A DNA stretch of 64,000 nt. Source: Thunnus maccoyii. Its lineage: Eukaryota; Chordata; Actinopteri; Scombriformes; Scombridae. A program made the translations under genes and the position numbers. The notes under the pieces are model-generated. The model saw nothing but the letters and a program-made list of their open reading frames with translations. It had not been told where the DNA came from and made no database searches. This document shows positions 10,101-22,523 of the stretch, one piece after another (position 1 is the stretch's first letter; every line of letters starts with the position of its first letter). The DNA is taken from assembly GCF_910596095.1 (NCBI RefSeq), contig NC_056552.1:8971111-9035110 (forward strand), given 5' to 3'.

Positions 10101-12581
10101 TGTTTTTTGTTTTACATTCTTTTCTTTTTTTTTCTCCATACAAAAATTATAAATATTTTGTGTTTCACTTTTCATTTTTATACAAAACAACAAACTATAC
10201 ATATCAAGTGAGACAAAACAACAGTGAAAATGGAGGCAGAAAAAAATCTCTGCACTGAAAACAGGTGAGAAAAAGCACAGTATGTTACTACCAGGCCCTC
10301 AGACACTGATATGCATCCAGATAACACAAAGTTTTGCCTACACTGGACTCTAAAACTATTTTTTTTCTTGCAGGTATAAGTGCTATAGAGGCACTAAATC
10401 TTGCAGCAACCACTTGAAAGGGGCAACAAATCACACTTGACCCTTAACGTGACATTTGAAATTGCTTTCAAAAGCAGAGAAAAGTTTTCTCAGTGTGCAC
10501 TGGTAGATAGAAGAAGTCTACTGAGGCTGAGGCAGAGATACAGGTAGGCTGCAATGGCCACTGGCACTCTAACACAAAAGAAAAAAAAAAAAAAAAAAGA
10601 CAGATGAATTCTCTATCACTCCATATAAAAAGGCCTTCAGTCTGCTCTTGTAGCCTATTGGCAGGCATATTTCACAGATACATTTGTAGGAGAAATGTTT
10701 GCACTATCCAGAATCAACCCCGAGAGCCGTTTAACACATTTTTAACCAACGCTTTGGTCCTGTGGTGGTTTTGGCAGAAATCATGCTTTCTTGCATACGC
10801 CATAGTGCAGATTTCTGAAGAGTCGTTCCAAAAAAAAATCAATCCAAAAACATAAAATACAGGGGAAATATTTAGGAGTAGTTATAAAAGTTTTGGCTCT
10901 AGAAATGAAATAAAAACTCATAAAATACTAAAAACTCTGAACACAATAGGAGTTAAAGTCAGATTAGGGGCATGACTTGAGGACAGTAAGGATCTGAGGT
11001 TGATTCTGGACAAGACCACACTCTCTCCTATTTATTTTGGTTGTGCTGCTGAGAAGGAAAAGAGCGTAAATGTGAGAAATGCTTCGATGGAAAGACTGCA
11101 ACATGAAAAAAAACAAACACATCTTGGGAGACTGAGAAAATACTTGAGAATGGCAATCAAACAACCAAACTACATGAAATCCAGACCAGTGTGTATGTAT
11201 TCAGATTAACACACACACACATACATACACACACACACACAGATAGACATGTCAAGGTAGTAAAGCATAGATAGACAGATATGATCAATATATAATTATA
11301 TGCAAAAAGGCAGACAGACACATACAATCAATGACCCTCCAGCGTCATTTAAACAAATCAAGTCATGTTCACAGAGCCGGGGAACACACCATAATGAACA
11401 AAACAGTGTCATTTCTAAAAAAAAAAATAAAAAAAAAATGAGGAAATTGAAAAAAAAAAGATAAACACATTGTAACATATCTTCCTCAATCTGAGGACTC
11501 CCCCTAACACAAACACACTATGAAATGATAAAGTGGTTGAAGTCGATGTGTCTTGTCTTGTGTGTGTGTAGGGGCTTGCATACCTTTAAGGTACAAAAGA
11601 AAAAATGCCAAAGAAAATGTGACTTAAGCACAAGAGAGAAAAAAAAAAAAGCACTGCAGCATACAGTATCACTACTTTATATGTCTATGTGACTAGTTTG
11701 ACTGCTTTCTAGTGTGATTACGAGGATATCCTTGTTGCATGGCGGCTGAAAAGCAGGTGAAGAGGTTTTGGTTCTGTTCCAAATGTTCACATTCTGTTTA
11801 GCCGAGCGTACGCTGCGTTTCCGACGAAAGCCTCATTTTTTTTTTTTTTTATAGTTCCTGATAATAAGCCACAGTACGTTTAGTGCAATTTGTCTATGTG
11901 TTTCTGCTGGGCTTGCCTTAAAGGAAATATACACACCTCTGAAACCGTAAACCTACCATAACACATTGTAGAAAAGCGTGTGAGTGTGTGTGTGTGTTTG
12001 TAATGCAGGAAGAAAGTGAGTGAATGTATGTATATTTTTTTTTTTTGAATAGAACTTCTTCATGTAAACACTTAAAAATAAAAACCTAGAATTAGGCACA
12101 GAGTCGTCATTTAGTCTCCCCTCCTCATCCCTGTTCTTCAGCATAGGTAGTGGTGGGTTATCAACTGGCACAAAGTTTGAAATGGTTTGTGTGTGCGTGT
12201 GTGTGAAGAGAGGAGCAACTCTTGCATTCAGGGCTGTTTGCAGACCCTTCCCCTTTTAAAAAAAAACAACAAAAAAAAACGTTAAAATAAACATTTTCCA
12301 TCTGTTAGTCCATTGCATTGCACACATTCCCGGATCTTTATAGGTGAATTATAAGTGCCTGTGTTCAACTCGCACACTGACTCCTTCGTCATGCCTCAAA
12401 AAATTAAACCATAAGAAACTTAAAAACATGCTACAAGGTCGGAGATGGTATCACAAAGAATATACGCCTGAAAGAAGAGTTAACCTCTCTCCACACAGGG
12501 TTGTGAAGGAATACAACAATCTTACAACAAATAAAAAAGAACCATACGTTGGGGATGATGTGCAGCGACGTGTCGACGGTC
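10101..12581 (-). other. bicral: probable bicral 3'UTR
   Basis: AT-rich non-coding sequence downstream of the bicral stop, read on the minus strand. A minus-strand AATAAA lies at 11026-11031 and another at about 9950-9955. It has many A/T homopolymers and short CA runs (11211-11240). The open frames here show no family resemblance. Confidence 0.45.
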
Positions 12582-15500
12582 TTAACATTCCAGGATGCTG
12601 TTGACAGCCGCCTCTAGAGCAGAGTCGGTGTCGGTGTGAGGGGGTGAGGTGAGCTGAGGGGAATTGAGGGGCTGGATGGGGTGGGAGGAGAGGTTGTGAG
12701 ACGCCTGGTAGTGCGTCTGTCCTCCCGACGTTGCTGCGAAAGGTGAGTGGTTACCTTGGGGATAACTGTTGGCAGCGATGAGGCTGTTGTTGCTGGCGCT
12801 GCTGGGCCCGAAGCGTTGCTGGGATCTCTTCAGTTCCAGGACGCTCTTGTTTTCTACGTGCGGAGGGTGGAGTCTATCTGCCGCACCTGTTCCCGCGGCC
12901 CCACCCCCTCCCGGGTCTCCGTACCCGGGCTGGGAGTCTGTCCTGTATGGTGGCTGCGTAGAGCCTCTGTCTGACTGATTCCAGCTACAGCTGGGCGGCT
13001 GAGAAGGGAAGGGATCTTTGAAAAGTTTGGATTTCACCCCACAACAGAAGTCCTCCATGAAGCTGTCTATAAAACAAAGAAGACAAGAAGAGTTACATAA
13101 AACCTTTCTGTGGGAGAAATAATTGCTCCGAATGGCTTCACCCTTCATTAGTTTTTACCTGGATCCACTAGTACCATGCGTTTGTCTTGTGTCAGGTTGC
13201 TGCGCTCCTCTTGGTTGAAGGTCCTGTCAATCATCACCATTTCTGACGATGGACTGGAACGCTGCGGGGAAGTGAGAGGCTACCTGTTAACCTTGTGCCT
13301 GTCATGACATGAAACACATATATGTATGAAAGTATTTGCTCATGTGTGAACCTACCTCAGCTTCCACCATCAGTAGCCGTCTGTACTTGTTTACCATGGC
13401 CTGGGTCCTCATCAGCACATGAGTCGCTACTAACTCAAATTCCTCATCCACTGCGAATAGTAAAACACAAAAACTGTAATTGGATGAAAGAACTTTCACA
13501 AACGCAGGAAGCGAAGTTGTAGAGTTGCAGACTTAGCGTGATATAATTTAAAGGTGTACCCTGTGAGAACTCGTCCTGGCTGGGCGGAGCCCCCTGGAAC
13601 ACGTGGTAAGGGAGGAGTCTTTGCAGCGCGTCATCGATCGACGTGAATCGACATCGATCCGGTGTCTGAACTCCAACGTGATCCTTCCTCAACTGTTGTA
13701 AAATCCTGAGGAGACGGAAGGAGGAAAAAGACAAACTCCTTTAATGGCTGATGACAAGCCATACGAACACAAGACTACACATAAAATGAAAAACAAATAT
13801 CTAAATAACACACAGTATGTCGACAGACTCACATTCCTCCTCTTGTAAGTGGTGGCGGGGCAGGCCTCTTCTGTGCACTGACCTATCGAAAATGAGTAAA
13901 TAACAGAGTTAATACCATCAACATCATCCCTATCATCCAAAAATCAGCTTAAAATATACACAGACATGCAGAGGTGCAGATTAAGTTGTGTACCTGAGAG
14001 TTTAGGGTTGAATCTTGTGTCATGGTTTTCATGGCTAAAAGAGATGATACAAGTAACAAACAAAAAAAACTCATTAGGTCAAAGTGCTGCAGAATTTTTA
14101 CACTGAAAAAATTATTTAAGCAATAACAGTTTTTGTTACCATGGATGCTGCTGAGCTGCACCTGTCTGTCCTGTTTGAGAGCAGGCGATGAAGAGTTCTG
14201 GAAAATAAAAATGAAAATGATGTTGATCAGATGAGAGTTTCCAGGAAAGAGACACAAACACAAGAGCCAAACAGGGTGAAAATGAACTAAACGCCATCAG
14301 TAGCAGTTAATTTCTTTTACCTGTCTGTAGTCTTGTTCCTGTGTCACCGTACCAGGTAAAGGGGACAAAGAATTGCAGTTCTGAGTTTGAGTCACTAGGA
14401 GGCGCTGCACAGGGCTAGCTGACACTTGGCTTTGACTGCCGACCCCCGCTGTTGCCGGGCCAACCAGCGTCAGCCGCCCAGGAGCACACGATGTTTGCAC
14501 AGAGGTGGCGCCCGCGCAAGAAGCTCCTGTCCATGTTTGAGTTACACCCCCTCCAACCTGACTGCCACTGACCACTCCCTGATTCAAAATTAGCTGCCCT
14601 CCTGGTGGTGCAGTGAAGTTTTGCCCCGCAACAATCTGCACCGCGTTCTGACTGGTAATTAGAGCGTTGGAGTTGGGGTCAGTGGGGCCATTGTGGATGG
14701 TGTTGGCCTGAGTGAGCGCCAAAGAGCTGGGCAGCAAAAACTGTCCAGGTGGTACATTTGTCTGGGCCTGCACTTGTTGCTGTTCCAGTGGCGGCTGCAC
14801 TACAATGGAGCCATTGGCTGCATAGTGTCCTCCAGAAGCAGCAGTGTTAGCGTTAACTACATTAGCCATGGTGGTGGGAGCGGGCTGAAGACCAAGGCTG
14901 TAGACAGTCTGTGCGCCAGCTTGATGGGGTTTAGGCTGGATAGGTCTGACAAGAGTCTGGGTCCCTCCCGGTCCTCTCTGGATGATTATGTTTTGAAGGG
15001 GGATGTTTTTGAAAGGTAAGCCGACTTGGCCTACCTGCCCTTGGGTAGGGGCAAACACCTGCCCCCCTGTTGGGGCCCCCGCCGCAGCTACAGGCGCCCC
15101 CGGCCTCAGCACAATCTGAGGAGTTCTCTCCAGGCTGCTAAGAGTCATCACCCCACTGCCTGCCCCGAAAGAGCCCAACACCTGTATGTGCTGGGCGGAG
15201 CCATTGGGCAGCTGGGACACCCCTTGCAGGAATTGGCCAGCGGGGAACGCAGCTGTCGCCGTGGTAACCACACCCACCCCACCTCCATAACCCCCAGAGA
15301 CCAGCTGGGAGGGGAAGGGAACAGGAGCCTGCACAAGAGTGGGAGCGGGCTGGGAGTCTAGTAAGGCCTCCTGGGCCAGCGTCTGCTCCGTGATGTCGGC
15401 CTCCAGGAGAGACTTCTGGAGGATGTCAAACGGCTGGTCCTCTCCCCCAAGACCCACCCCTCCAGGCGAGGTCCCGGTCCCCAATTCATCCTCGATAAAT

Positions 15501-16480
15501 GAAAGGCTGCTGGAGAGCTGGAGGCCTTCCCCGCCTGAATCGTCGCCAAATTCACCCATTGTAGAAGAGCCATCCTTGAGGCCAGTGTTGGAGCCAGCCT
15601 AAATGAAGCATTTAGGGATAATGAGAAGAGAGTGGAAAACTATTTGCATGTGAACTGCATAAAAGACAGCTTTCCCCGCAGGCTTGTGTCTTACATTAAC
15701 TATAAAGGAACTATACTGTAAACTTTTAATCAAATAGTTTACCATTTTGGTCTCCTAACACATTAACATTCATCCAAAAGTGCATTTCCCCCTGATTAGG
15801 ACTCACTGTGTCACTAGCGAAGAAGGATCCATCTGAACCATAAGCTGCATTTGTCACATCATCCTCTTCAATCTGCAGAAAGAAAAAAAGACGGTCAAAC
15901 CAACTCAAAAGAGAATGGACTCGGTTATTTTATGCATTAAAGTCAAAGCATCTAAATAAGTGATTCAAAGACACACTAAAAGGTTGGAAGCAAAAACTCT
16001 CAAAATGGCAGAATACAGTAAATAATCTGCAAGAGTCACTCACGGACTTGCTGTTGCTGCCATGGAGATAGTCATTCAATGCATCCACATCTCTGAAAAA
16101 GGTACAAAAGAGGTTTTTAGGGGCCTAGGACAAACATCTAATCTAACATCTAATGTTCTTAGCTAGTTCAGAGTAGGTTGGCAGAAAAGGTTTTACAGTA
16201 AATCTCCACTAGACATTTAACTTCCCTAATTCTACAAAAGAGGAAAAAGATAAAGCTGTATATACACATGGTTTTGATTACAAAGAGGAACCCTCATAAT
16301 ATTGCCTGTCTAGTTACATGAGACATAAGGGCAAATATAGAAATGTGTAGCCACACTGTGAATTGCCCGGTGAAGACAAATATCAGTGCATTCATTCATA
16401 AAGTGATGGTATATCAGTTTTATAAGAGGGGGTTTTTACCCTAAAATATCCAGAAGACGGCGATCGTCCTCATCATCCAT
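12582..16480 (-). CDS. bicral: BRD4-interacting chromatin-remodeling complex-associated protein-like (GLTSCR1L), 11 coding exons, 803 aa
   Basis: Exons in transcript order: 16480-16440, 16092-16044, 15872-15807, 15598-14321, 14197-14140, 14034-13994, 13882-13833, 13705-13560, 13450-13356, 13261-13159 and 13066-12582 (2412 nt with stop). The start MDDEDDRRLLDILGDVDALN and the terminal EAAVNSILEC both match BICRAL. Exon 4 (residues 53-478) carries EDQPFDILQKSLLEADITEQ and then a Gln/Gly/Thr-rich activation-like region. Residues about 528-640 form the conserved GLTSCR1 domain: ILQQLRKDHVG, LQRLLPYHVFQGAPPS, TQAMVNKYRRLLM and EMVMIDRTFNQEER. Family role: a defining subunit of the non-canonical BAF (ncBAF) nuclear remodeler with BRD9. 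The human protein is about 1,080 aa, so this one is shorter, mainly in the middle. Confidence 0.93.
14321..15598 (-). CDS. bicral: bicral large central exon
   Basis: A 426-codon phase-0 exon from acceptor catttag to donor CAG|gtaaaag. It contains the acidic DELGTG segment, the conserved DILQKSL...ITEQTL motif, and long runs rich in Q, G, T, V and P (for example IPLQNIIIQRGPGG, which parallels HNIIIQRG in human BICRAL). An in-frame ATG at 15559 is internal: 13 further codons and four upstream exons keep the frame. Confidence 0.92.
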
Positions 16481-18949
16481 GACACCTAGAAGAGTACAGG
16501 GGGGGGGTTATGAGTATGCATGGCTAATAACTTGAATACTCAAAGGAGTAAACCTCAATTAATCGCTTGTTTTTTGTTTTTATTCTGAGGTAGGAGTGTA
16601 TGAGCTGTAAGGGCTTAGCTTATCGTGTTAGCATCAAGGACATCTCACTCACAGATTTCCAGCAGGGAGCATGGATTCAGTCATTTAACACCCTTTGTTT
16701 CCAGTAACAGGATGGGCTGCAGGGTGAGAAAATGCAGTTGTAAGATTACAGAGTTATATGTGTGAGATAGAGGGTGTGGGAGTGTTGAGAGAGCGAGGGA
16801 GAAGACGGGTGTGTGGATGGGAGGGGGGGTGGTGGAGGGGGACAGATATGTTGTTCAGTGCTGTGGGAGATCAGTGTTTAAGTAAGGGCAGGATGTCCTT
16901 CATCCCCTCCTACAGATGCATGCCTCTGACACACAAACTTCCCACCCATTACTTCCCTCTGCTGTCCCACATTGGTTGTCTCTCGTGTCTGCACGGAGTG
17001 AAAATGGCCATTTGAGTGTAAATAACTCCACCCTGCTCCATTTAAACCTTGAATAGTTGTTTGAGTTTCTACATTGGAAGAAAGAGGTGTTGGCTTTATG
17101 TTGTGTCAGCCAGCAAAAGTATGTAGCAGTCTCGGTACTACATTTTAAAAGGGGAAAATCACTTATTTTGGCACTATCTTGATCCAGCATAGTAGTGGTT
17201 TGTGAGTGTTTGGATGTCTATCAATTTACTGTCTATTTTTATTTTAATAGTTGTATTTAACCAATGCAGATCATGTGTTATAAGAATATTTCATTGGTCA
17301 TTTATGCAGTAATTGAACATAATTCATTTAGAGGTTAGTTTATACTGTGTCAAAGTCAAGGGGAATTGTAGGCTTTGTGTTCCTGAGTCGGTGCAAAATG
17401 TAATGACTGCAATGCTACAAAATGGCTGTTACCATGCCATAGGCTGTCTTTACAGCTGAGCCACGTTCATCCTCCATCTTTGGTTCAGGGAGAACAAAGA
17501 ACGACAGGGTTGCAGTTTAAAAAAAAAAAAAGGCTGTTTGAACTTAATGTATTATGAATTATAAATACTAATAAATCTGCTAAAGTAAATGATATGACAG
17601 AAAATCAAGGTTTTAAATATTAATGAAAATACAGCTATTTTCCCCCTCAGACAGGACAAGCTACCACAGGCAGTGAGGCACTTTTGTCGTTCAAAAGTAG
17701 ACACAATACTACAAAAATGTGATTAAAAACCCCATGTAAACCTATTTATACTTAAACAAAAGTACGGAAACGGCGATTAACATAATGACGTTTTATTTAA
17801 CGACGACGCTTCCAATATTGACTGTAATGTAAAATAAATATAAAAAGAAAAAAAACAATATTTTAGCTCACTAATCCAAAATCACCAAACCAACGTCTTA
17901 ACCGTTAAAGCCGACGTATAGTTAACGACTCATACTGACGGTTGAACATTTATATTCAACCAGAATTCAAACGTTAACGTTAAGGCAAAGCATTAGTGCC
18001 TAATCTGACTAAAATAACCATTTGAGGTGGCAAAAAGCAATGTTTTTGAAGATTTTTCGACAAATTTGGTAAGGGTTGACAAAATGAAGCCGTCTTATCC
18101 GAACAGTTTGAGGATTTTTGTATAATTTTGAGCTGAAAATCAGCCTCCCAAATCCGCCCTTTAGCATACGGTGCTTCGACGCCACCATGCTAGCAGTAGT
18201 CCCTGTTGTAATCCTGCCAATGCTGCTGTTGGGTTTAGAAAGCCGGCTAATGTACAGCTTGCAAGTTTTATTTCCAAAAATAGACTGAATCGACAGAATG
18301 ATAATCGCATTCAAGCAGCACAAAAACGCCCGTCGTCGACGCTGACGTGCTTCTTTCTTTCTCTGTTGGGGAGGCTTTCATTTGTCCTCTATGTGGCTCA
18401 TCTGCCAGCACGAAAAACGTCACATTTGTCTCGATATGCCGAACCGACGCGTTTCAATCGCGGGGGTTTTCTACCAGCCGTTGTTCTGGTCGGGAAGCTC
18501 TCCGCGACATTTTAACGGTAAACATCGGCCTTGTTCTGGGGTTAGCTAGCCACGATGTCGACGACGCCTGTTTTTGAAACGGTCGGTTGGAATTCACCGA
18601 AAATGCTAAAGGACAAAAACCGTGTCGATCCATAAATATTTATCCCGATTAGCATAACATAAAGACGACTCAAAGAGGCGAACCCTTTACTCCTGTCTCA
18701 CTCCTCTTGAAACCCAATATCTCCATTTGGCAACTTTTAATTTGCTCCCCCCCTCCTTCTCCTCCTCCTCCTTCTTCTCCCTCTCCCACTCATATATTTT
18801 CCTCACTGTCCCTGTTCTGTCTCGGATAGATTTTTCTCTCCGCTCAAACTCTCTTCCCTCCCTGAAGGAAGGGAGGAAGGAGGCTGTGTTGTGTTTTTTC
18901 CTTGAAATTTTTATCACAAAATTATAATACACTCAAAGGGGAAACTCAC

Positions 18950-19060
18950 CGTCATGAAAAAGCAGTGCCTTGTCAACGGGGTTTCCTCGCCATCACCGCA
19001 CGGGTTGTTGGGGTAGTGCACAGAACAAGGCAACCCAAAAAGCATCAGTCCACAGCGGCA
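18950..19060 (-). promoter_or_regulatory. bicral: candidate bicral 5'UTR exon and CpG-containing promoter area
   Basis: On the minus strand a consensus donor GACG|gtgagttt closes a possible non-coding exon at 18950. A matching acceptor cttctag|gtgtcATG precedes the bicral start codon at 16480, so a 5'UTR intron of about 2.4 kb is plausible. A stretch with many CpG dinucleotides lies at about 18310-18580. The two regions could be alternative promoters. Without transcripts this is an inference. Confidence 0.35.
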
Positions 19061-19247
19061 GCACACGACTCTGCAAGTTTAACACATAAAATGTACAAAC
19101 ATGGGACGAATTAATTATCAACACACATTTTTTTTTAATCCAAAAATATTAATTATAATTGCATGTTTCACTGCCCCCTATGAATAGCAGATATTAGACT
19201 TTACCATTACCAACGGTAGAGGGCGGGCCTCTGATGTGTGTGTGTAT

Positions 19248-19250
<3 letters not shown>

Positions 19251-19297
<47 letters not shown>
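19251..19297 (+). repeat. (TG)n microsatellite
   Basis: Perfect dinucleotide run of 47 bases, preceded by a shorter imperfect TG block. Confidence 0.97.
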
Positions 19298-19299
<2 letters not shown>

Positions 19300-19300
<1 letters not shown>

Positions 19301-21040
19301 TGTATTTTTGCCACACCTTGACGTCGCTCAGGTGTGACAGTTATACTGTGTACACAAGTTAACTGTTAATCCACGTATTTTACACATATTTATTTAATTA
19401 TATCAATTAGCCTATTGCTGTCTAGTGTTTGTAATTATGTGTGTTTTTTCACGTCTTTTGTTACTTATGTTTTATTGTTTGTCTACTGTTTTATAGTCTT
19501 ATATCTTAACTATTGTACTATCATCAAACTTATTAAAACTAATTAACCTACTTACACAGACGAAAATCAAAAGTTTTAAATAAATACAGTGCCTACTCAA
19601 GTTGTTGTTTTGAATTTTTGTATTTAAATCCCACATTAGATATTATTTTTTAATTAAAGCATATCTCTTTGATCTTTCTCTGTACACCTATGCTGTAAAC
19701 TATATATGTATATAAATACCATAATATTAGATTATGAATAAATACATGAGATGTCCCATTTAATGCTGTAATGAAAGTGCAGCATACCCACATATTTTAT
19801 ACACATATATTTAGCCTGGTGCTGTCTACTGTCTGTAATTCTGTGTGGGTTTTTTATGTCTTTTGTTGCTTATTGTTTGTTTTTTACTGTTTTATGGTCT
19901 TATTTCTTAACTATTTTACTCTTGTGAAGTGCTTGTTCTGTGAAAGGTGCCATACTAAATAAACTTTATTTCCTTACACAGATGAAAATCAAAAGTTTTA
20001 AGTTAATACAGTTCCTACTCAAGTTGTTTTGTTTTGAAATTAATTAAAGAATCTCTAATTAAACTTTCTCTGTATGCTTATGCCATAAACTGTATATGAA
20101 CATAAATACCATAATATTATATTATGAATAAATATATGAGATGTCCCGTTATGTAATACTGTGAAAATAAACAGGGAGATTTTAATAAACATGGCTTAAA
20201 AAAGAGCTGAAAGGGTTACTGAGTGCATGTCAAGGCTCAAGGGAAATGTTAATGTGATAGTATCTTATGGAGACTGAATGAAATAAACACAAAACCGGGA
20301 AAAAGAAAAACATACATTCACTCATTGGAAAAAAAACAGTAATTGCTACTCTTTCCTTTAATAAGATGTGTAAAACTTAAAACTATTCAAGCTGTATCCA
20401 CACACTTAAAAGATTAAGATCCAAAAGAGATAAATGTATACTATGCTTGTATTGCTTATAAAACCTGTAAATATTCAGTGCCTATATAGGCCTACTTATC
20501 TATATTAGCAATGCTTAAACATTTTAATAATTTCAAATGGTTTATACCCACATTCTTTGTTTTAATGTAGTCAGAAATGTAAGGTATTCGTGTAAATGCT
20601 TATAGAGAGACAGTTTTTTTTGTTTGTTTTTGTTGTTGTTTTTGTTTTTGTGTTTTTTATTTCTGTGCCATGCCAAACATTTGGCCCATCGAACATGGGA
20701 TTACAAGACACCACTATTTTACAAAACATGCATCTTCCGGTGACACATACAAAGTATATACAGAGGGAGCCTGTGGGAAAAAGAAAAGAAAAAATATATC
20801 GGATATAAATTACATGCAGAGTCAACTCTTTTTTAAAACTAATTCTTAATTAAATAGCATTTATTGGGAAATATGTTCTCTATATTTCAGAAATTGTACA
20901 TATAGGCATTAGACCTCTTAACAATATCAAGTGAGTTACATAAGTGGGTTTCAGGTAAGTGACTAAAACCTGAATATATTTTAGGTTTTGTTTGTTTTTT
21001 TATTAATTTACATTAATTGTGCAGATGATTTACTACCATG
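19300..21040. other. bicral-tbcc spacer with a diverged internal duplication
   Basis: AT-rich intergenic sequence. Two blocks of about 500 bp resemble each other: 19400-19760 and 19800-20160 share gctgtctactgtctgtaatt, acagatgaaaatcaaaagtttt and accataatattagattatgaataaat in the same order, so this is a diverged tandem duplication with a unit of about 400-420 bp. No gene is evident. Confidence 0.65.
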
Positions 21041-21127
21041 TGAGCTACAGTAGGGGGCGGTGTGCATCTTCAACTTCAGTTTGCAAAAACCACGAAGAAG
21101 AAGAAACGTCAACACTTCCGCAACAAC

Positions 21128-22168
21128 ATGGAAGCGACAGTAGAAGTTGGAGACAAGCTCGCCGGCGAAACCGGTGCCGTGAAAATACAGGAGCGCCTTC
21201 AGAAGCGGCACCAGGCGAGGATAGAGGATGTCGAGCGGAGAAAAGAAGCTAAAGAGAGCCAGTCTGTCGCCGAGGAGAAGGGCGAGTACTTCTCCAGCGC
21301 TTTCAACAGAGAGCGGGAGGCCGCGGAGGAGCTGCTGTCCGGTTGCTCCGGAGCGGACCGGGCCACCGTGACTCAGAGGCTAGAGGAGGCGACGGCCAAA
21401 ACCGTGCAGCTCCAGAAGTTTCTGAGCGACAGCGTGTTGTTTCTAACGCAGTACGAGCTGAGACAGGCGCAGGCGGCTCTCCAGAAACTCCAGACTTCCC
21501 TGGCTGAGACGAGAGAGGAGGCTCTACCCAAGAAGAAGTTCGCTTTTAAAGCTCGCACTAAAGCTGCAGACAAAGTCTCAGCGGCACCAGTGTCAGACAC
21601 ACCTTCACCTGATGCTGGCACACCTGCAGATGCTGGTAGCACCAAGGTGGATGAAGCCTCTGAGCAGTGCGGCTTCTCCAACATGAGCGATGTGGTTGTG
21701 ATTAAACCAGCCGAGGAGATCCAGCAACGAGACGTGCTGTTGACCCATCTGACTAACTGCAAGGTGCGTCTGCTTGGTTCCCCCAGCACGCTGCACCTGA
21801 AGCACATCGACAGCTGTGAGATCCTATGTGGGCCGGTGTCTAGCTCAGTATTCATCGATCATTGTAGAAACAGCACTCTGGCCTTCCCCTGCCAGCAGCT
21901 GCGGACCCACAACACCACAGACACAAAGGTGTATCTGCACGTCACGAGCCGAGCCATCATAGAGGACTGTAGAGGAGTGAGCTTCGCCCCCTTCTCCTGG
22001 TCTTACCCCAGCCTGGAGGAGGACTTTAGTGTGTCTGGCCTAGACCAGAACAGGAACAACTGGAACCAGGTGGATGACTTCAACTGGCTTGCTGCAGGAA
22101 CACCTTCCCCCAACTGGGCTGTCATTCCAGAAGAAGACAGGAAAACCAGCTGGGACCCCAAGAATTGA
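21128..22168 (+). CDS. tbcc: Tubulin-folding cofactor C, single exon, 346 aa
   Basis: TBCC acts late in the tubulin-folding pathway: with cofactors D and E it stimulates GTP hydrolysis by beta-tubulin and releases native alpha/beta heterodimer in the cytosol. The N-terminal part (about 15-140) is charged and helical, like the spectrin-like domain (RLQKRHQARIEDVERRKEAK). A linker with PKKKFAFKAR follows. The C-terminal beta-helical C-CAP/TBCC domain contains CGFSNM, HLTNCKVRLLGSPSTL, CGPVSSSVFIDHC and the catalytic loop VTSRAIIEDCRG, in which Arg275 corresponds to the GAP arginine of the human protein. The end is NWNQVDDFNWL. An ATG 66 nt upstream is in frame, but 21128 is preferred because it gives exactly the human length. 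No intron, as in mammals. Confidence 0.97.
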   Translation: MEATVEVGDKLAGETGAVKIQERLQKRHQARIEDVERRKEAKESQSVAEEKGEYFSSAFNREREAAEELLSGCSGADRATVTQRLEEATAKTVQLQKFLSDSVLFLTQYELRQAQAALQKLQTSLAETREEALPKKKFAFKARTKAADKVSAAPVSDTPSPDAGTPADAGSTKVDEASEQCGFSNMSDVVVIKPAEEIQQRDVLLTHLTNCKVRLLGSPSTLHLKHIDSCEILCGPVSSSVFIDHCRNSTLAFPCQQLRTHNTTDTKVYLHVTSRAIIEDCRGVSFAPFSWSYPSLEEDFSVSGLDQNRNNWNQVDDFNWLAAGTPSPNWAVIPEEDRKTSWDPKN

Positions 22169-22440
22169 ACTTTTTAAGCCTCTATTTGCCAAAGTAGCAT
22201 GTCAGACAAACCACCAAATTAATTGTTTTCAGTCAGAATACACATACATAATCATGTCCATGTGCTTTCATTGGTTTCTTTTACGCTAGCGATTGTCAGC
22301 TTTAGTTGGCAGATTTCATTCACTGGTTGTGTTTTACTGCTCTGTGTGTATACAGCTGGGAAAAATGTCAGTTTGTATGACAAGATTAAAGCTGCACTCA
22401 TGTATTTAAATAAAAATGCACCCGCCTTATCAGCCTAAAT
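22169..22440 (+). other. tbcc: tbcc 3'UTR
   Basis: Short 3'UTR with AATAAA at 22409-22414 close to the expected transcript end. Confidence 0.6.
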
Positions 22441-22523
22441 CACATGTAGGCTATAATGCAGAAGAACATCTCATCCCCCCTGAGACATTCACTCTTTAGC
22501 CAAAATGAGACTTTGGTTTGGAG

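Noticed and set aside
12344-12604. 86-codon plus-strand open frame near the bicral stop
   Set aside because: No homology; it overlaps the bicral 3'UTR and terminal exon in antisense.
15026-15602. Plus-strand open frames of 87-111 codons across bicral exon 4
   Set aside because: Antisense shadows of a GC-rich coding exon with confirmed homology on the minus strand.
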